64,000 bases of DNA from Volvox africanus (Eukaryota > Chlorophyta > Chlorophyceae > Chlamydomonadales > Volvocaceae), in the NCBI GenBank assembly GCA_030268105.1, contig BSDZ01000023.1:1612001-1676000 (forward strand). Direction: 5' to 3'. The notes below the pieces were generated by a model that did not search any database, was not told where the DNA came from, and worked only from the letters and a program-made list of their open reading frames with translations. The position numbers and the translations under genes were made by a program. Each line of letters opens with the position of its first letter. Position 1 is the stretch's first letter. Shown here piece after piece: positions 34,201 to 44,644 of this stretch.

Positions 34201-34854
34201 ACTAGCTCCTTTTCATGTGCTTTTGGCTGCTCTTCACGCTTCCGCTTAAACTCAAGCTACCCCCTTCCCGTACCCCGTCCTTTCTTCCGCCTTCCCGCGC
34301 AGTTGTTGGAGCTGCTTCGGTTGGTGCGCAACCGCCGTGTGACCTTTCGCCACGGCACCTCGCCCCAGATCTCCACCTTGGATTTTGCCAGACGCCTGAG
34401 GCCCATCTACGTGCTGGGTTGCGGTGGCGCGGCCCTGGGGCTGGATGTGGATGTGGATGTGACCATGCCGCAGCGACATCAGCTTAACAGCGGCAGTGGT
34501 GGCCGTGGCGGCGGGGCTACCAGGGGTAGCGGCGTCTCAGTGCTCCGTAGCGCTTGGTCCAAACTGGTAACGATGGAGCTGGGACGGGAGCTATCAGCGG
34601 CATCATCTTCACACGCCTGGTCTGCCATCAAGCTGACAGCGTTGAGCCGTGAGGTGGCGGTGCTTCAATTGCCCTCAACCGCTTACGAACCGTTGGCGCG
34701 TCGCGTGGCGGCGTACTTTGCGCGGCTGGCCCATTGCAAGGTGTACTTAGTGGATACCGGTGGAAATGCTGGTGGCTGTTGTAGCAACGGTGGCAGCAGT
34801 GGCGACTCATTCACAATCAGAGCAGAAGCCACACGCCCTGCTTGGAGTCCGTGA
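31279..34854 (+). CDS. Protein with a PD-(D/E)XK nuclease-like core
   Basis: Four exons in phase 0: 31279-32385, 33142-33345, 33798-33863, 34303-34854, giving 642 aa from ATG 31279 (further 5' exons are possible). The first 369 residues are low-complexity (Ser/Gly/Ala, an Asp/Glu patch, a run of Gln from CAA repeats near 32000-32030). The conserved part starts at about residue 396: LPEGWRLICGATILAVDG, GEADLLLVD (Asp426), VVEVKTA (Glu441-Val-Lys443), then a helix, KLLELLRLVRNRRVTF. Asp-X14-Glu-X-Lys after a beta-strand pair is the layout of the restriction-endonuclease-like fold. The nuclease assignment is inferred from this motif alone, and a non-catalytic role is possible. The C-terminal 120 residues are Gly/Ser-rich with YVLGCGGAALGL. 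Confidence 0.6.
31999..32030 (+). repeat. CAA trinucleotide run
   Basis: The run of about ten CAA units codes poly-Gln in the disordered part of the nuclease-like protein. It is likely length-variable. Confidence 0.8.
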
Positions 34855-35980
34855 ACGTCAGTGAGAGCCGCCTGTGGCCATGACACGTCGTGGTGGAGTA
34901 CAGCTGTGCAGGCCATGCGGCCATTGGATACGCCGCCCGCTGATGCGGTGATCCGGGAGACACTCACTTTGCACGGATGGGTGTATGGAAAGCAGTGCAG
35001 GACGGCGTGTGTTTTTGGTAGGAAGCGGCACGTTGGGGTTTATGCGAACCTACCGTGTGTGGTTTGGGGTGTGAATAGTGGATTTTTTTGTTGAAGCGAG
35101 GGTGTTGCCCCTATTTGGACGTATGACTCGTGCAGGGCACACTGTATTTTATCCTCCCATGTCTGAGTGGGAAAGAGCGTGTCGTGTGGTGTCCGCTTGT
35201 ACATGTTATCATCCATGAATTTAAACGGTTTGCGATCCTGACTTGTTTGCTTCTAGCACGCCTGTTTGTTGATCTGCCTTTGACCGGTTGAAAGTGTCTA
35301 TCAACTTTTCATTGGATCGTATTGTTTCTGTTGCCTGTCGGATTGCTTTTAGCTGCAGCACGAGAGGGGGAGCAAAGCTGGGCTTTTGGATGAAGATTGG
35401 ATGATAGTCTCGGCGCTGACGTCCCAGAATGGGATCTTTAAATTCTCACGATGCCCTAACGCTGGCGATCGGTAGACATTTTCTCCTTCCGTTGTGCGCT
35501 CCGAGCTCACATGGGTTTTGGATTTATCTCCATCCCATGGCTGCAAGGGCTGTGTGCTTGCTGGCAAAATTGCGGAGGGGGACATGCGTTAGCGTGTGTA
35601 AGGGACGAGGGTGCCATAGCGTATGTTGGGAAAATGCGGAGCGGAGCCGTGCTGGCACAGCATTACATGGGGCGGAACAAGGTAGTGGCTCCATTACCAG
35701 CTTCGGCGGCAATCATGTAAAAAATGCCAGCTCCGTTGGTTCTCTACATGAGCGTAATAATATTATAATTTTCAAGGGAAATCAGGTACAAAGCCTACAA
35801 GGTACAAGCTATCAAGTCACAAACTTCTCGATCTCATGAACAATCCTGCCGTATGTTTCCGTTTCAGTTCTAGTTGGGAAACAATATTTTAGGCCCGATT
35901 CCCATATCATCTCATACGTATACGTCGTGAAGCCATTCTATTCGACAACATTCTCACATCGTTCATTTTCCTTTGATATA
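34855..35980. other. Spacer upstream of RCC1
   Basis: No supported gene. An in-frame ATG at 35927 precedes the RCC1 start used here and would add 18 residues. Confidence 0.5.
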
Positions 35981-37579
35981 ATGACTCAAGGAATTAAGAC
36001 CGGGAAGCCAAAGGCGGCTGCTCAACCTGACGGGGATAATGATAAATATGAGCCTGTTGCCAAAGTCACGACCTCTGTCGAGACGCGTGGTACGCGTGGG
36101 ACCAAACGCCGTATCCAGGCTGAGGGTGACCCCGAATTATCAAGTTCAACAATTGCCTCCGAGCAACCATCAGCTAAACGGCGTCGCGCTGCCTCGAGGG
36201 CTCACAAGCCACTAAGCCTATTTCCTGGACAGTTTGCCCAAGAGCTATTCATGTTTGGAACGAATGGCTTCGGAGCACTCGGCTTGGGGGATCCAGATGT
36301 AGTTGACGACGCAGAAGCATCGGAAAAGCGCACCAGAATTCCAAGACCCAAACTGCCTGTGCTCGAGGAGGTTAAATTTGTCTATGTGGCTTGCGGGGGC
36401 ATGCACACCGTTGCCCTAACCACCGATGGTGATATTTACACCTGGGGCGCGAATGATGAAGGGGCGCTCGGCCGCAAGACATCTGGAACTTTTTGGGAAA
36501 ATGAGCCGGAGGACGTGAAGGGCGACAGCTTTGTTCCCGGCCAGGCGCACCTGCCCAACGGCTTGAAGGCAGTGCAGGTCGCCGCTGGTGACGGGTTTAC
36601 GTTTGCAGTTGGCACGGACGGCCACCTCTACGGCTGCGGCCAGTTCAAGGATGAGCTTGGTGCGCTGTCAGGGTTTACACCGGAGGTAAAGATTCAAGGT
36701 CTTCTGACGCTGATCTGGACACCCGAAACTCCACGAGACCGGATCAAGAAGCTTAAGTGCGGGGCACGCCATGCTGTGATTCTTACCCGCCGTGGCGACG
36801 TGCTCACGTGGGGTTGCGGCAGTCAAGGCCAGCTCGGTCGCGTCAAGCCATACAACCAGGCAACGGAGTACCAGCCGACAGCACTAGAATTGTTTAAACC
36901 CACTGAGGTCGCCCATCTAGAAGCCCTACTTGGCAACACTATGGTGCATGATATTGCATGCGGTGGCTACAATACGTTTGCTATTGGAGAAAACGGGGCC
37001 GTAGCTGCGTGGGGCCTGAATAACAGCGGTCAGCTGGGCATCGCAAATGGCAGTGTAGATAACGTCATCCGGTGGGAACCGGTGGCTGTTAACTCGCTCA
37101 AGGGTGTTATCCAGATGGCTGGCGGCGAGAAGCACACACTGGCACTCACTAAAGGCGGAATGTTGCTGTCTTTCGGAGCCTCCGTGTATGGTATGCTTGG
37201 GCGTCGTGATGTGGATGCTAAAGCCAACGAGGTCCACGTGGAGCCAACACCAGTGGATGGGCTCGACGACATTAAGGTGGAAGGGATTGCTGCTGGTACC
37301 AACGTGTCCGCTTGCATCACCGCCGATGGAGATGCGTGGTTTTGGGGCTCAAATACAAACTTGCAGCTCGCCAAGGGTCCAAATGATGACGACGAGCCGC
37401 TGCCGAAGAGAATGGGGCGCGTTAAGGATTTTGGGTACCGCCGTGTGAACTTTGTGTGCTTCGGCGGGCAGCACGCTGCATTGCTAGCAGGGCCGAAAGG
37501 GGAGGTGGCGCCCGGTGGCGGCGGGTCTGGGCCGACCAACAGTACCGGAGCAGTTCCCTCCAAGCCCCCTCCAGTTTAG
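35981..37579 (+). CDS. RCC1: RCC1-like regulator of chromosome condensation (Ran GEF)
   Basis: RCC1 is the chromatin-bound exchange factor that loads GTP on Ran and so sets the nuclear transport gradient. This single-exon ORF codes 532 aa from ATG 35981 (550 aa from the upstream ATG at 35927). The N-terminus is charged, with a nuclear-signal-like KRRR patch (SAKRRRAASRAHK). A seven-bladed propeller follows. Its blades are marked by CGGMHTVAL, AAGDGFTFAV, CGARHAVIL, CGGYNTFAI, AGGEKHTLAL, AAGTNVSACI and CFGGQHAALL, and by WG/FG strands (TWGANDEGALG, TWGCGSQGQLG, AWGLNNSGQLG). The His-bearing blade signatures and the loop layout match true RCC1 rather than a partial repeat protein. It is intronless while its neighbours are intron-rich. 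The tail is Gly/Pro-rich. Confidence 0.92.
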   Translation: MTQGIKTGKPKAAAQPDGDNDKYEPVAKVTTSVETRGTRGTKRRIQAEGDPELSSSTIASEQPSAKRRRAASRAHKPLSLFPGQFAQELFMFGTNGFGALGLGDPDVVDDAEASEKRTRIPRPKLPVLEEVKFVYVACGGMHTVALTTDGDIYTWGANDEGALGRKTSGTFWENEPEDVKGDSFVPGQAHLPNGLKAVQVAAGDGFTFAVGTDGHLYGCGQFKDELGALSGFTPEVKIQGLLTLIWTPETPRDRIKKLKCGARHAVILTRRGDVLTWGCGSQGQLGRVKPYNQATEYQPTALELFKPTEVAHLEALLGNTMVHDIACGGYNTFAIGENGAVAAWGLNNSGQLGIANGSVDNVIRWEPVAVNSLKGVIQMAGGEKHTLALTKGGMLLSFGASVYGMLGRRDVDAKANEVHVEPTPVDGLDDIKVEGIAAGTNVSACITADGDAWFWGSNTNLQLAKGPNDDDEPLPKRMGRVKDFGYRRVNFVCFGGQHAALLAGPKGEVAPGGGGSGPTNSTGAVPSKPPPV

Positions 37580-39566
37580 AACACAGACCTTGTGCGAAAA
37601 TTTAGGAGCAATATGCACGTGGTACTGCGCGAGAAGTGTGTAGTATAAGTGGATGCAGGTAATCGGCGAATTGCTTGCTTGAATGGTAGCACGCCAGAAA
37701 TAACGTTTAACTGGGATCGGTTGGCCTAAAGGGCCAGCAGCAAATGATTTTAGGATCTACAGGAAGTTGCAGGTAGTGCTCCCAGAAGTTTTGACGCGTG
37801 TACGACATACCACATGTTCGTGGGTTCAAAGCATTCAGGCGAGGACTTCCGGGAATTCCTTGGTAAGGCAAGACAGCAGTGGCGTTCGCAAGTCTACTAG
37901 AGGGCAGATGCGGCTTTGAGGAAATATGGTAGCTTTTACAGGAGCAGGATGAGCGTTTATGGCGTGATTGTCTGTGAGGTATGGTGGTCATATTCATTAC
38001 ATACGTACGCAACTTAGCACCTTTCCAGGACGCAGTTAGCTTCGGATAATACCTTGCCTGTGGCGGGCGTCGCGTCAGGTCTCTCGTTTTGACGTCCATC
38101 TCTCTGTCGCTGCTCTTAGCATGTAAGGGCTTTAGGGTGACCGGAACGAACTCTCACTAACAGACTAGTGAGGCCATCGCTGATTTGCGGTGAATTAGTA
38201 CTTTCACTGCTTCTTCACTTTAACGGACTGGGCACTTGGCTTCTTGTCCCCCGGAGTTTGGCTGCAGTTGTACACAAGGGAAAGTTTGATGAATTTCATG
38301 TACCTTCCATCCTCCAGCTGTAGAGCATGGCTCAACCCCGACTGCAATTTTTTCCCTGGTTAATTTGTTAAGTATGGTTTCCAGTCCATGACGGACGCTG
38401 CATCTTTGCAGCGTGTTACATCCCCGACTACCCGTGCATCCTTGTGCCATTGGATACGTCCTCCCTTTTGGCGGAGGTGGGCTAACTGCACTAAATACCC
38501 CAAATTCAGTTTGCCCTGAATCGGGTCTCTACCACTGAGGGGAGTCGTTCATGTGTTCGCGTGGTGAGGACGTTTGTGGCAAATGTAGAGGGCCAGCCCT
38601 AAGATAAATACTGTAAAGCCAGTCGACTATGATGACATTCTTTGGCATCCAGTGTGTTTTGAAACGTCGCTATTTGCAGCTTTCGGACTGAGGCGTAGCG
38701 GTTCAACCATGCAAGATGCCATCTTTCGCACGGTGGTTTTTAAGAAGGGCCCAGTCGTGCATTGTTGGATTAAGAGGGTATTCGGATCCACCTCACCATA
38801 TCAATTAGGAAGCGGCGTTTTGAATGAACATCGTTGCAATCCTAACCCGGGTGATGTGTGGAGCTTTTTAAAATGAAATGTTGAATACTTCGTCTATACA
38901 CTCATGCGTCATGTAATGCCAATTTATACGCTATTTAAAAGCTCTTTTTCGGTGCATAATGTACCTGAGGTCATTGAATTCAGGCAGTGCGACACGGGTT
39001 ATCCTAGGATCTTGCGTGCCCGAGAAAGCATGAAGCATTTTTTTCGGTGCTTGGCCCAGCGTCACACATTCACCCGTATAGGCTAAACCGGTGTGCTTCA
39101 CACGTGATATCTCCAACAATGTACAACGGCGGGATTTCGCTTGCGGATTATTGCGACAATTGGTTACAGCCTTGCGGGGACGCGATCGAGCGGCACCATA
39201 CTTTTGTCATCACTCAGTACGAATGAAATTAAGGATGTTATAATATCATCAACATTGTGAATTGCGTCAAATAACATACAGAACCGCGAACAGATGTTAC
39301 ATGGGCATCGTGCCTTGACATTTGTTTGGCAACGTTCTCTTGCCATCCTGCATGGATTTTGGAAACTATGACAAAACAAATTGTCTATTGATATTATAAT
39401 GGTGACTTGCTGATAACACACGTGGCGGAAGCGCCATCCACTCCCTCGTCGACGCCGTTCCCCATTCTTTCAACGTGTCTTGGTGTTGAATCCTGCGCAC
39501 CTAACTTTTTATGGGCTTTGAGCAGCTTCACAACTGGGCGCGAGGTGCGGGTATCAAGTGCACGGC
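37580..39566. other. Spacer between RCC1 and the DUF1826 gene
   Basis: The sequence is AT-richer with scattered ORFs below 95 codons and no recognisable domain. It should contain the RCC1 3' end and the promoter of the next gene. Confidence 0.5.
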
Positions 39567-42500
39567 ATGGTGTTCCTTGTGTTTGTCCAAAGCATTCTTA
39601 TCCCTTGTGCGGGTCTTTTACGGACAGCCCAGTACATGCACGACCGTGTTCGTGTGAGCACCAGCAGCCCTGCGGACCTGCTGCGACCTGACGTCAACAT
39701 CGTGCACCTTCCACGCTGCTCCCCCGTCCACCCGAAACACCTTCTGCGGCAGGCTGAGGAGTTAGGCATCGGGTTCAAGGCTCGGGTGAGAACACAACAA
39801 AACTGTTGCTGCTGCTGTCTGTGCCAGGGCCACGGGGCTGAATAGGCACGGCACAGGAACTTGTGCTGACAGCTACCAATCGTCCAGTAGTCTGTTCGGC
39901 AAGTTGAAGCGACTGAGCAAGCACTATTACTATGCGAACAAGCAAGGTGATATTGGCGCCTCCGTAGCCTCTCGCCGTCCATTTTAAGAATCTTTCCTAG
40001 GCGATGTTACCAAGTGCAGTTAGGGGAAGGCGATGGAGAGGAAAACAGAGAGGAAAGGGGAGAGGGCGGGAAAGAGGAAGGGGGAGAGAGGGGGAAGCGA
40101 GCTACAAAGCGGCGGGCTTTCTACATTCCGTCTATCAGCACTGTCCTGGCAAAGAGGTCGCATCACAAGTCATAACCCATGTGGCAATATCTTCATCCCA
40201 TAATTCGCATGCACTGCAACAAACCCGATGTCCCAGCTCCGCCCCCCATGCGGATCTCCGTCCACGCAGGTACTGGCCCGGACGGAGGCGCCACGGGCTG
40301 CCGTCTCCGACCTCACCCGGGATCTAACCGTACCGGAGGTGCGGGAGTGGTTGCAGGTACATGTTGCAATGGCGCACAGAAGTGGGTGTCTCCAGAGGAC
40401 AATCTAACAACATGAGGACGTAAAACGGACGTATGGGACGGGGAAATGGTTATGGAAACGTTGTGCCCAGCCAGAAAACCACGAGTGGAACGCTCCCTCC
40501 CGGGGGAGAGGGGAAGGCATTCTGCAGACCCGGGAGGCAAGTGGATGGTAATCGTGCAGGGCTTTACACAGCGATGCCAGCTTTTTGTGTTTTGCCCTGT
40601 TTCCGCAGCGTGCGCGCGCCTGCACGCTGCTGAGACACTGCGGGCACACTCACCCCCTTCTTTTCCATTCCTCTTTACCCCCTCGGGACAGTGCTTCCCC
40701 ACAACCTGCCTGATCTTGGCGGTTGGATCGGCCCCAGGAACTGACAGGTCCCTAGGGGGCTCCTAGGGTCTGATGGCCCCTTCAGGGATCGATGTCCCAA
40801 AACCCGTAACCTCGCCCTGGTTCGTTGTTTTTATCATATCATATGCCCCTGCTCGCATCCCACAATTCTAACCCCTCCTCCTTCACCACTTCCTCCTTCT
40901 TCTCCTCCTTCACCACTTCCTCCTTCTCCTTCTCCTCCTCCTCTTCCTCTTTCTTTTCCTCCTATTCCTTCTCCTCTTCCTCTTTCTTTTCCTCCTATTC
41001 CTTCTCCTCTTTCTCTTTCTCCTCCTTCTCTTTCTCCTCCTCCTCGTCCATCACCTCCTCCCTCTCCACCTCTAGGACGACATCGCGGAGCTCGTTGATG
41101 TCTTCGGAGCACAGCTTGGTGGGTACCGGTACCATAGAGTTGTGGGCGGTGCAGGGAGGGGTGTAGAGAATCACGCGAGGGCGGGGTCTCAAGGCGGGTG
41201 AGGCGAGGCGGGGCTCCGAAGCCGAAGGGCCTAGCCCACATGGCCGCTCTCTGATGCAGTACGGTGGTGGCACCCCGCGGGACTTCAAGGGCAAATGCCA
41301 GAGGTGTTGGCTTGCTGTCCATGACTTCATGTGGCCGAATCAGTAGTGACACGGGCTTTTCCCTTTCACAGACGGCATCCAATCGACTAGAGATAGTTGA
41401 GTGAGTGGCTGAATGACCGAATAAGCGACTGAATGGTTATTTAGAGGAGACTGGAACAGATCACCACCTGTGATTTCTCTTACACCGTTGGGGCGTAGCC
41501 CAACCGGCCTCTTCTCTTTTTTTCTTCTGCTTGACCAATCATGGCACTCGTTGGAGGTGACGTTAGCATGTAGGTGTGTACCTGCAAGAGTGTGCGATCC
41601 TTCTCTGTGTTTTTCCACGACCCGCGGCGGTGTTGCGGCTTACGCAGTCCGTGCATCAGGGCTTCATCGGTATTCGCCATTGACTCGACCAGGGGGGCTC
41701 TAGTCGAGCTGTTCTGAGGAGCACCGGCGTGCAGCCCGAATTCACCATGATACGTCACTAAGTTGGAAAACCCGTAAACCCTAATCATACACATGCATGC
41801 AAGGTATGCCCTTCCCCCGCTCCTGGCGCTATTTCCGCAGGCTACTCCGAGGTCTCTGTCAAGCTGGAGGTGCTTGGGAATACACCCTGTCCCCGCTTCC
41901 ACGCTGACCACGTCGGTGTACGACTCCTTGTGACATACTACGGCCCTGGCACGGTGTATGTGGAGAACAGGTGAAGGGAGGGGACGGCAAGGGGAGGGGC
42001 AATCTTGACAGGGCAGCTAGTCAGGGCAGGTGAATCATATATTGCGGGATGGCAGATTGGCCGAGACGTGGGGTTCAGAGCGATGGAAGCGGTACACGAG
42101 CTGCCACTATCCCTCCCAGGCATTTGAAGGCGCACGCACGCGACGCTGGCGGGTGGGCATGTGGTGATGTGGATGAGGGGCCCTGGGGCAGGGGTAAAGA
42201 TGTCAGGCTAGGTCGGGGGATGTCGTGTAACACCAGCTCAGGGCTTACACATTGGGCTGGGGCACCTCCCGCGGACGTGTGGAATTGCGGCGCGTTCATC
42301 GGTCAGGAATAGGGTCCATCAGACGACCATATGCTTTACTTGCATCGTATACACAAATAGTTGTTCTCCGCCCCCTCATCTCCCCTCATCTCCCCCTGGA
42401 GCCTTGGAGCCAATTTGGAATCATCCGCCATTCGCCCCGGCGGTGCATATCCAAGATCCAATATGTTAATGTGTTCATGAACGTGACATCCCAACTGACC

Positions 42501-43064
42501 AAATCGCCGTCCATTAGGCACGTGCGTCGGAGATGGTTATGGGGACACGGAGGCGGCATCGCGGTGGAGACCGCCGGTGCTGAATCTGCACGCCAAGCTG
42601 ACGCCGCCGACCTGCTCTTCCTGAAGGGCCACGCCGCGCTTGGAAACTACGGCATGGGCGCTGTACATCGGAGTCCAGATCTGGATCTGGATTTACACCC
42701 CGAGTCAGGTCGAGCTACAGTCCAGATAGCTACTCGACATCACCCAGCATCAGAGGCAAGGTTCCGAACTAAAGCGAGAGCACAGGATATTCCTGAAGGC
42801 ACCGGGGGACATTCTGGAATCCCGTTGATTGAGCTCCCGGCTCCGCCGCCACCGGTGCGGCTGCTGCTAACGGTGGATGACGTGGTTGGCTGGGCGGCGG
42901 AGGCGTGCGGATGCGGCCATGAGCATCCCCTACGAGGACAGGGGGTAGGAAAGGTAGAAGGGGTCGGGGCGTTCGGGACAGGGCGAGGTATGGAGCAGGA
43001 GGCGGGAGCCCACCGACCTGACGCCTCAATCCATCTGATGGAGCACGAGCAGCAGCCCCGATAG
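39567..43064 (+). CDS. DUF1826 domain protein
   Basis: Five exons: 39567-39785, 40270-40356, 41076-41118, 41841-41970, 42518-43064. Phases are continuous and the product is 341 aa. The N-terminus reads LLRPDVNIVHLPR and PVHPKHLLRQ, then a helix-rich stretch (TRDLTVPEVREWLQ), DDIAELVDVFGAQLG, and the family signature CPRFHADHVGVRLLVTYYGPGTVYVEN, split here in two parts: CPRFHADHVGVRLLV (about residues 133-147) and the TYYGPGT that follows. Further on are LLFLKG, AVHRSP and VRLLLTVDD. These blocks match DUF1826, a family of unknown function known mainly from bacteria; His and Cys in CPRFH and the later HRSP hint at metal binding (inference). About 70 residues of Gly/Pro-rich sequence are inserted between HRSP and RLLLTVDD. 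The start codon is the first ATG in the exon and is not certain. Confidence 0.85.
40022..40101 (+). repeat. Purine-rich tract in intron 1 of the DUF1826 gene
   Basis: About 80 bases are nearly all A and G (gagaggaaagg-type repeats) on the coding strand. Confidence 0.8.
40866..41075 (+). repeat. Long polypyrimidine (TCC/TTC) tract before exon 3 of the DUF1826 gene
   Basis: About 200 bases of imperfect TCC, TTC and CTC repeats run almost to the ctctag acceptor of exon 3. It is both a microsatellite and an extreme polypyrimidine tract. Confidence 0.85.
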
Positions 43065-44644
43065 CGACGAGGTGGTGGTGCGCAGGACGGACGCTCATGG
43101 AGGCTGATGGAGATGGAGCCGGAACGCATGGAGGATGGCGAGGATGTGATTTGAAGATTAGGAAAGCAACATTTGCAACGTATCATGGAGTTGAGGTGGA
43201 GCCACGGCTGCCTGCCACAAGTGCGTGCCATGAAGAAGTGGTGTCAACGGCCTCAGAAAGTTCGACCATGTCCCCTGGATGAAGGGACAAGCTCAAAGAG
43301 AGAATGGGAACTTCCCAACGTGTCGTTAAACAAAGGACACAACCCACTCCACAGGACAACAGGAGCGAGTGACATTTGCTATTCACCTGCGCCTCACCCG
43401 CGTCGGCCCTCCGCCAAAGGAAGCATCTCACACGAACCTAAATCTGATCTGCGCCCAAAAGCAGTGCTCGTGAAAAAATAGGTACGCATTACATGAATTT
43501 CTGCACATAGTCCAGCGGTATCATCCAGGTTCGCCGAAGTGGATAAACGGTCCGGGGTTCCTCCGACCCCCCAGCAGGTACCTGTTGCACACCTACTATT
43601 CAGTAACTCAACCTCTGGAGAGACGCCAGAGCCAAGCCACAAACTGACGCTTCCCATTTGACACAACCAGCCTTAAAAAGACGCCACCTAGAACCCAAAC
43701 CTCTAGGTCAGCATGCGCCGCGCCGCAGCAAGGTTATAACCCTGGGGCATGCATGGCAAGGGCAGAGTGACCCCTCTGTCGTAGCAAAGCACAAAAAGTG
43801 GTGGTCGCTCCGCGCTTCTGCCCTCCTGGCACTGAAGTATTGCGGGGAGATAATTTGAGGTCGGAAACGTTAGGAAACACGGGGCGATCCTTACTACCGC
43901 AGCCATCGCATCCCCCAAAACCAGGCGCTGTTCAACCGGTGGACTGGGCCATCTCCATGATATGCCCCCTCAACCTCGGGGGCCACGAGGGGTCCCGCTC
44001 TCCGAGGTACGTAAGGCGCTCCGCGTCCCTTGTCGCTGACGACAGCCGGCAGCCGACTGCGCCCCTCACGACGGCGGGTGGAATCCATGGTCTCTCCTGC
44101 ACCAGGCGCCTAGCCCCAGTCCCCTCGGTGGACAGGCTAAGGCGAGTTGGAGGCTGCTGCGGGCGGAGACCAGCGGGAACTTGCGTGCGAAGAGGTGACA
44201 GCGATAGCCTGCGTGATTGGGAAGGATTGGGGATATCCCGCATGGCTGGTGAGAAAGAAATGAACCAGGTCACCGGGACAAAGGAGTTTATGGGTTTGGG
44301 TTTTATGGCTGTCAGGCATAACGGATGGACAGATTGTGGGCGGGGAGGGCATGGACGTCAACGGGCGTCAAGAGGTCGGCCTCATCCGAAACAGCATGTC
44401 ATGAGAGATGATGAGGTTTCGGAGCATACGTTTAGGGAAGTAGTTGTGTAATACTGGCACTGAAGTATTGCGGAGAATAAGAGCACAGCTGCGTAAAAGG
44501 TGGCAGAATGGGGAGGATAAAACTGCACTTTCAGAACGGCGTGCGCAACGTGATCAGATCATAATCCTTGGGCCTTATCGTTTCGCGGAAATTAGATAGC
44601 CCTCAGGTACCGCTGGCGCGACCCCAATCCCAATCCTTCCCCCA
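43065..44644. other. Convergent spacer with a 20-bp direct repeat
   Basis: It lies between the 3' ends of the DUF1826 and glycosyltransferase genes. CTGGCACTGAAGTATTGCGG occurs exactly at 43826-43845 and 44454-44473. ORFs of up to 217 codons overlap here on both strands without a known domain. Confidence 0.5.

Noticed and set aside
40834..41382. A 182-codon minus-strand Gly/Glu-rich ORF
   Set aside because: It is the reverse of the TCC/TTC microsatellite and intron acceptor region of the DUF1826 gene.
43798..44451. A 217-codon plus-strand ORF between convergent genes
   Set aside because: An equally open frame lies on the other strand, low-complexity composition explains both, and no domain is seen.
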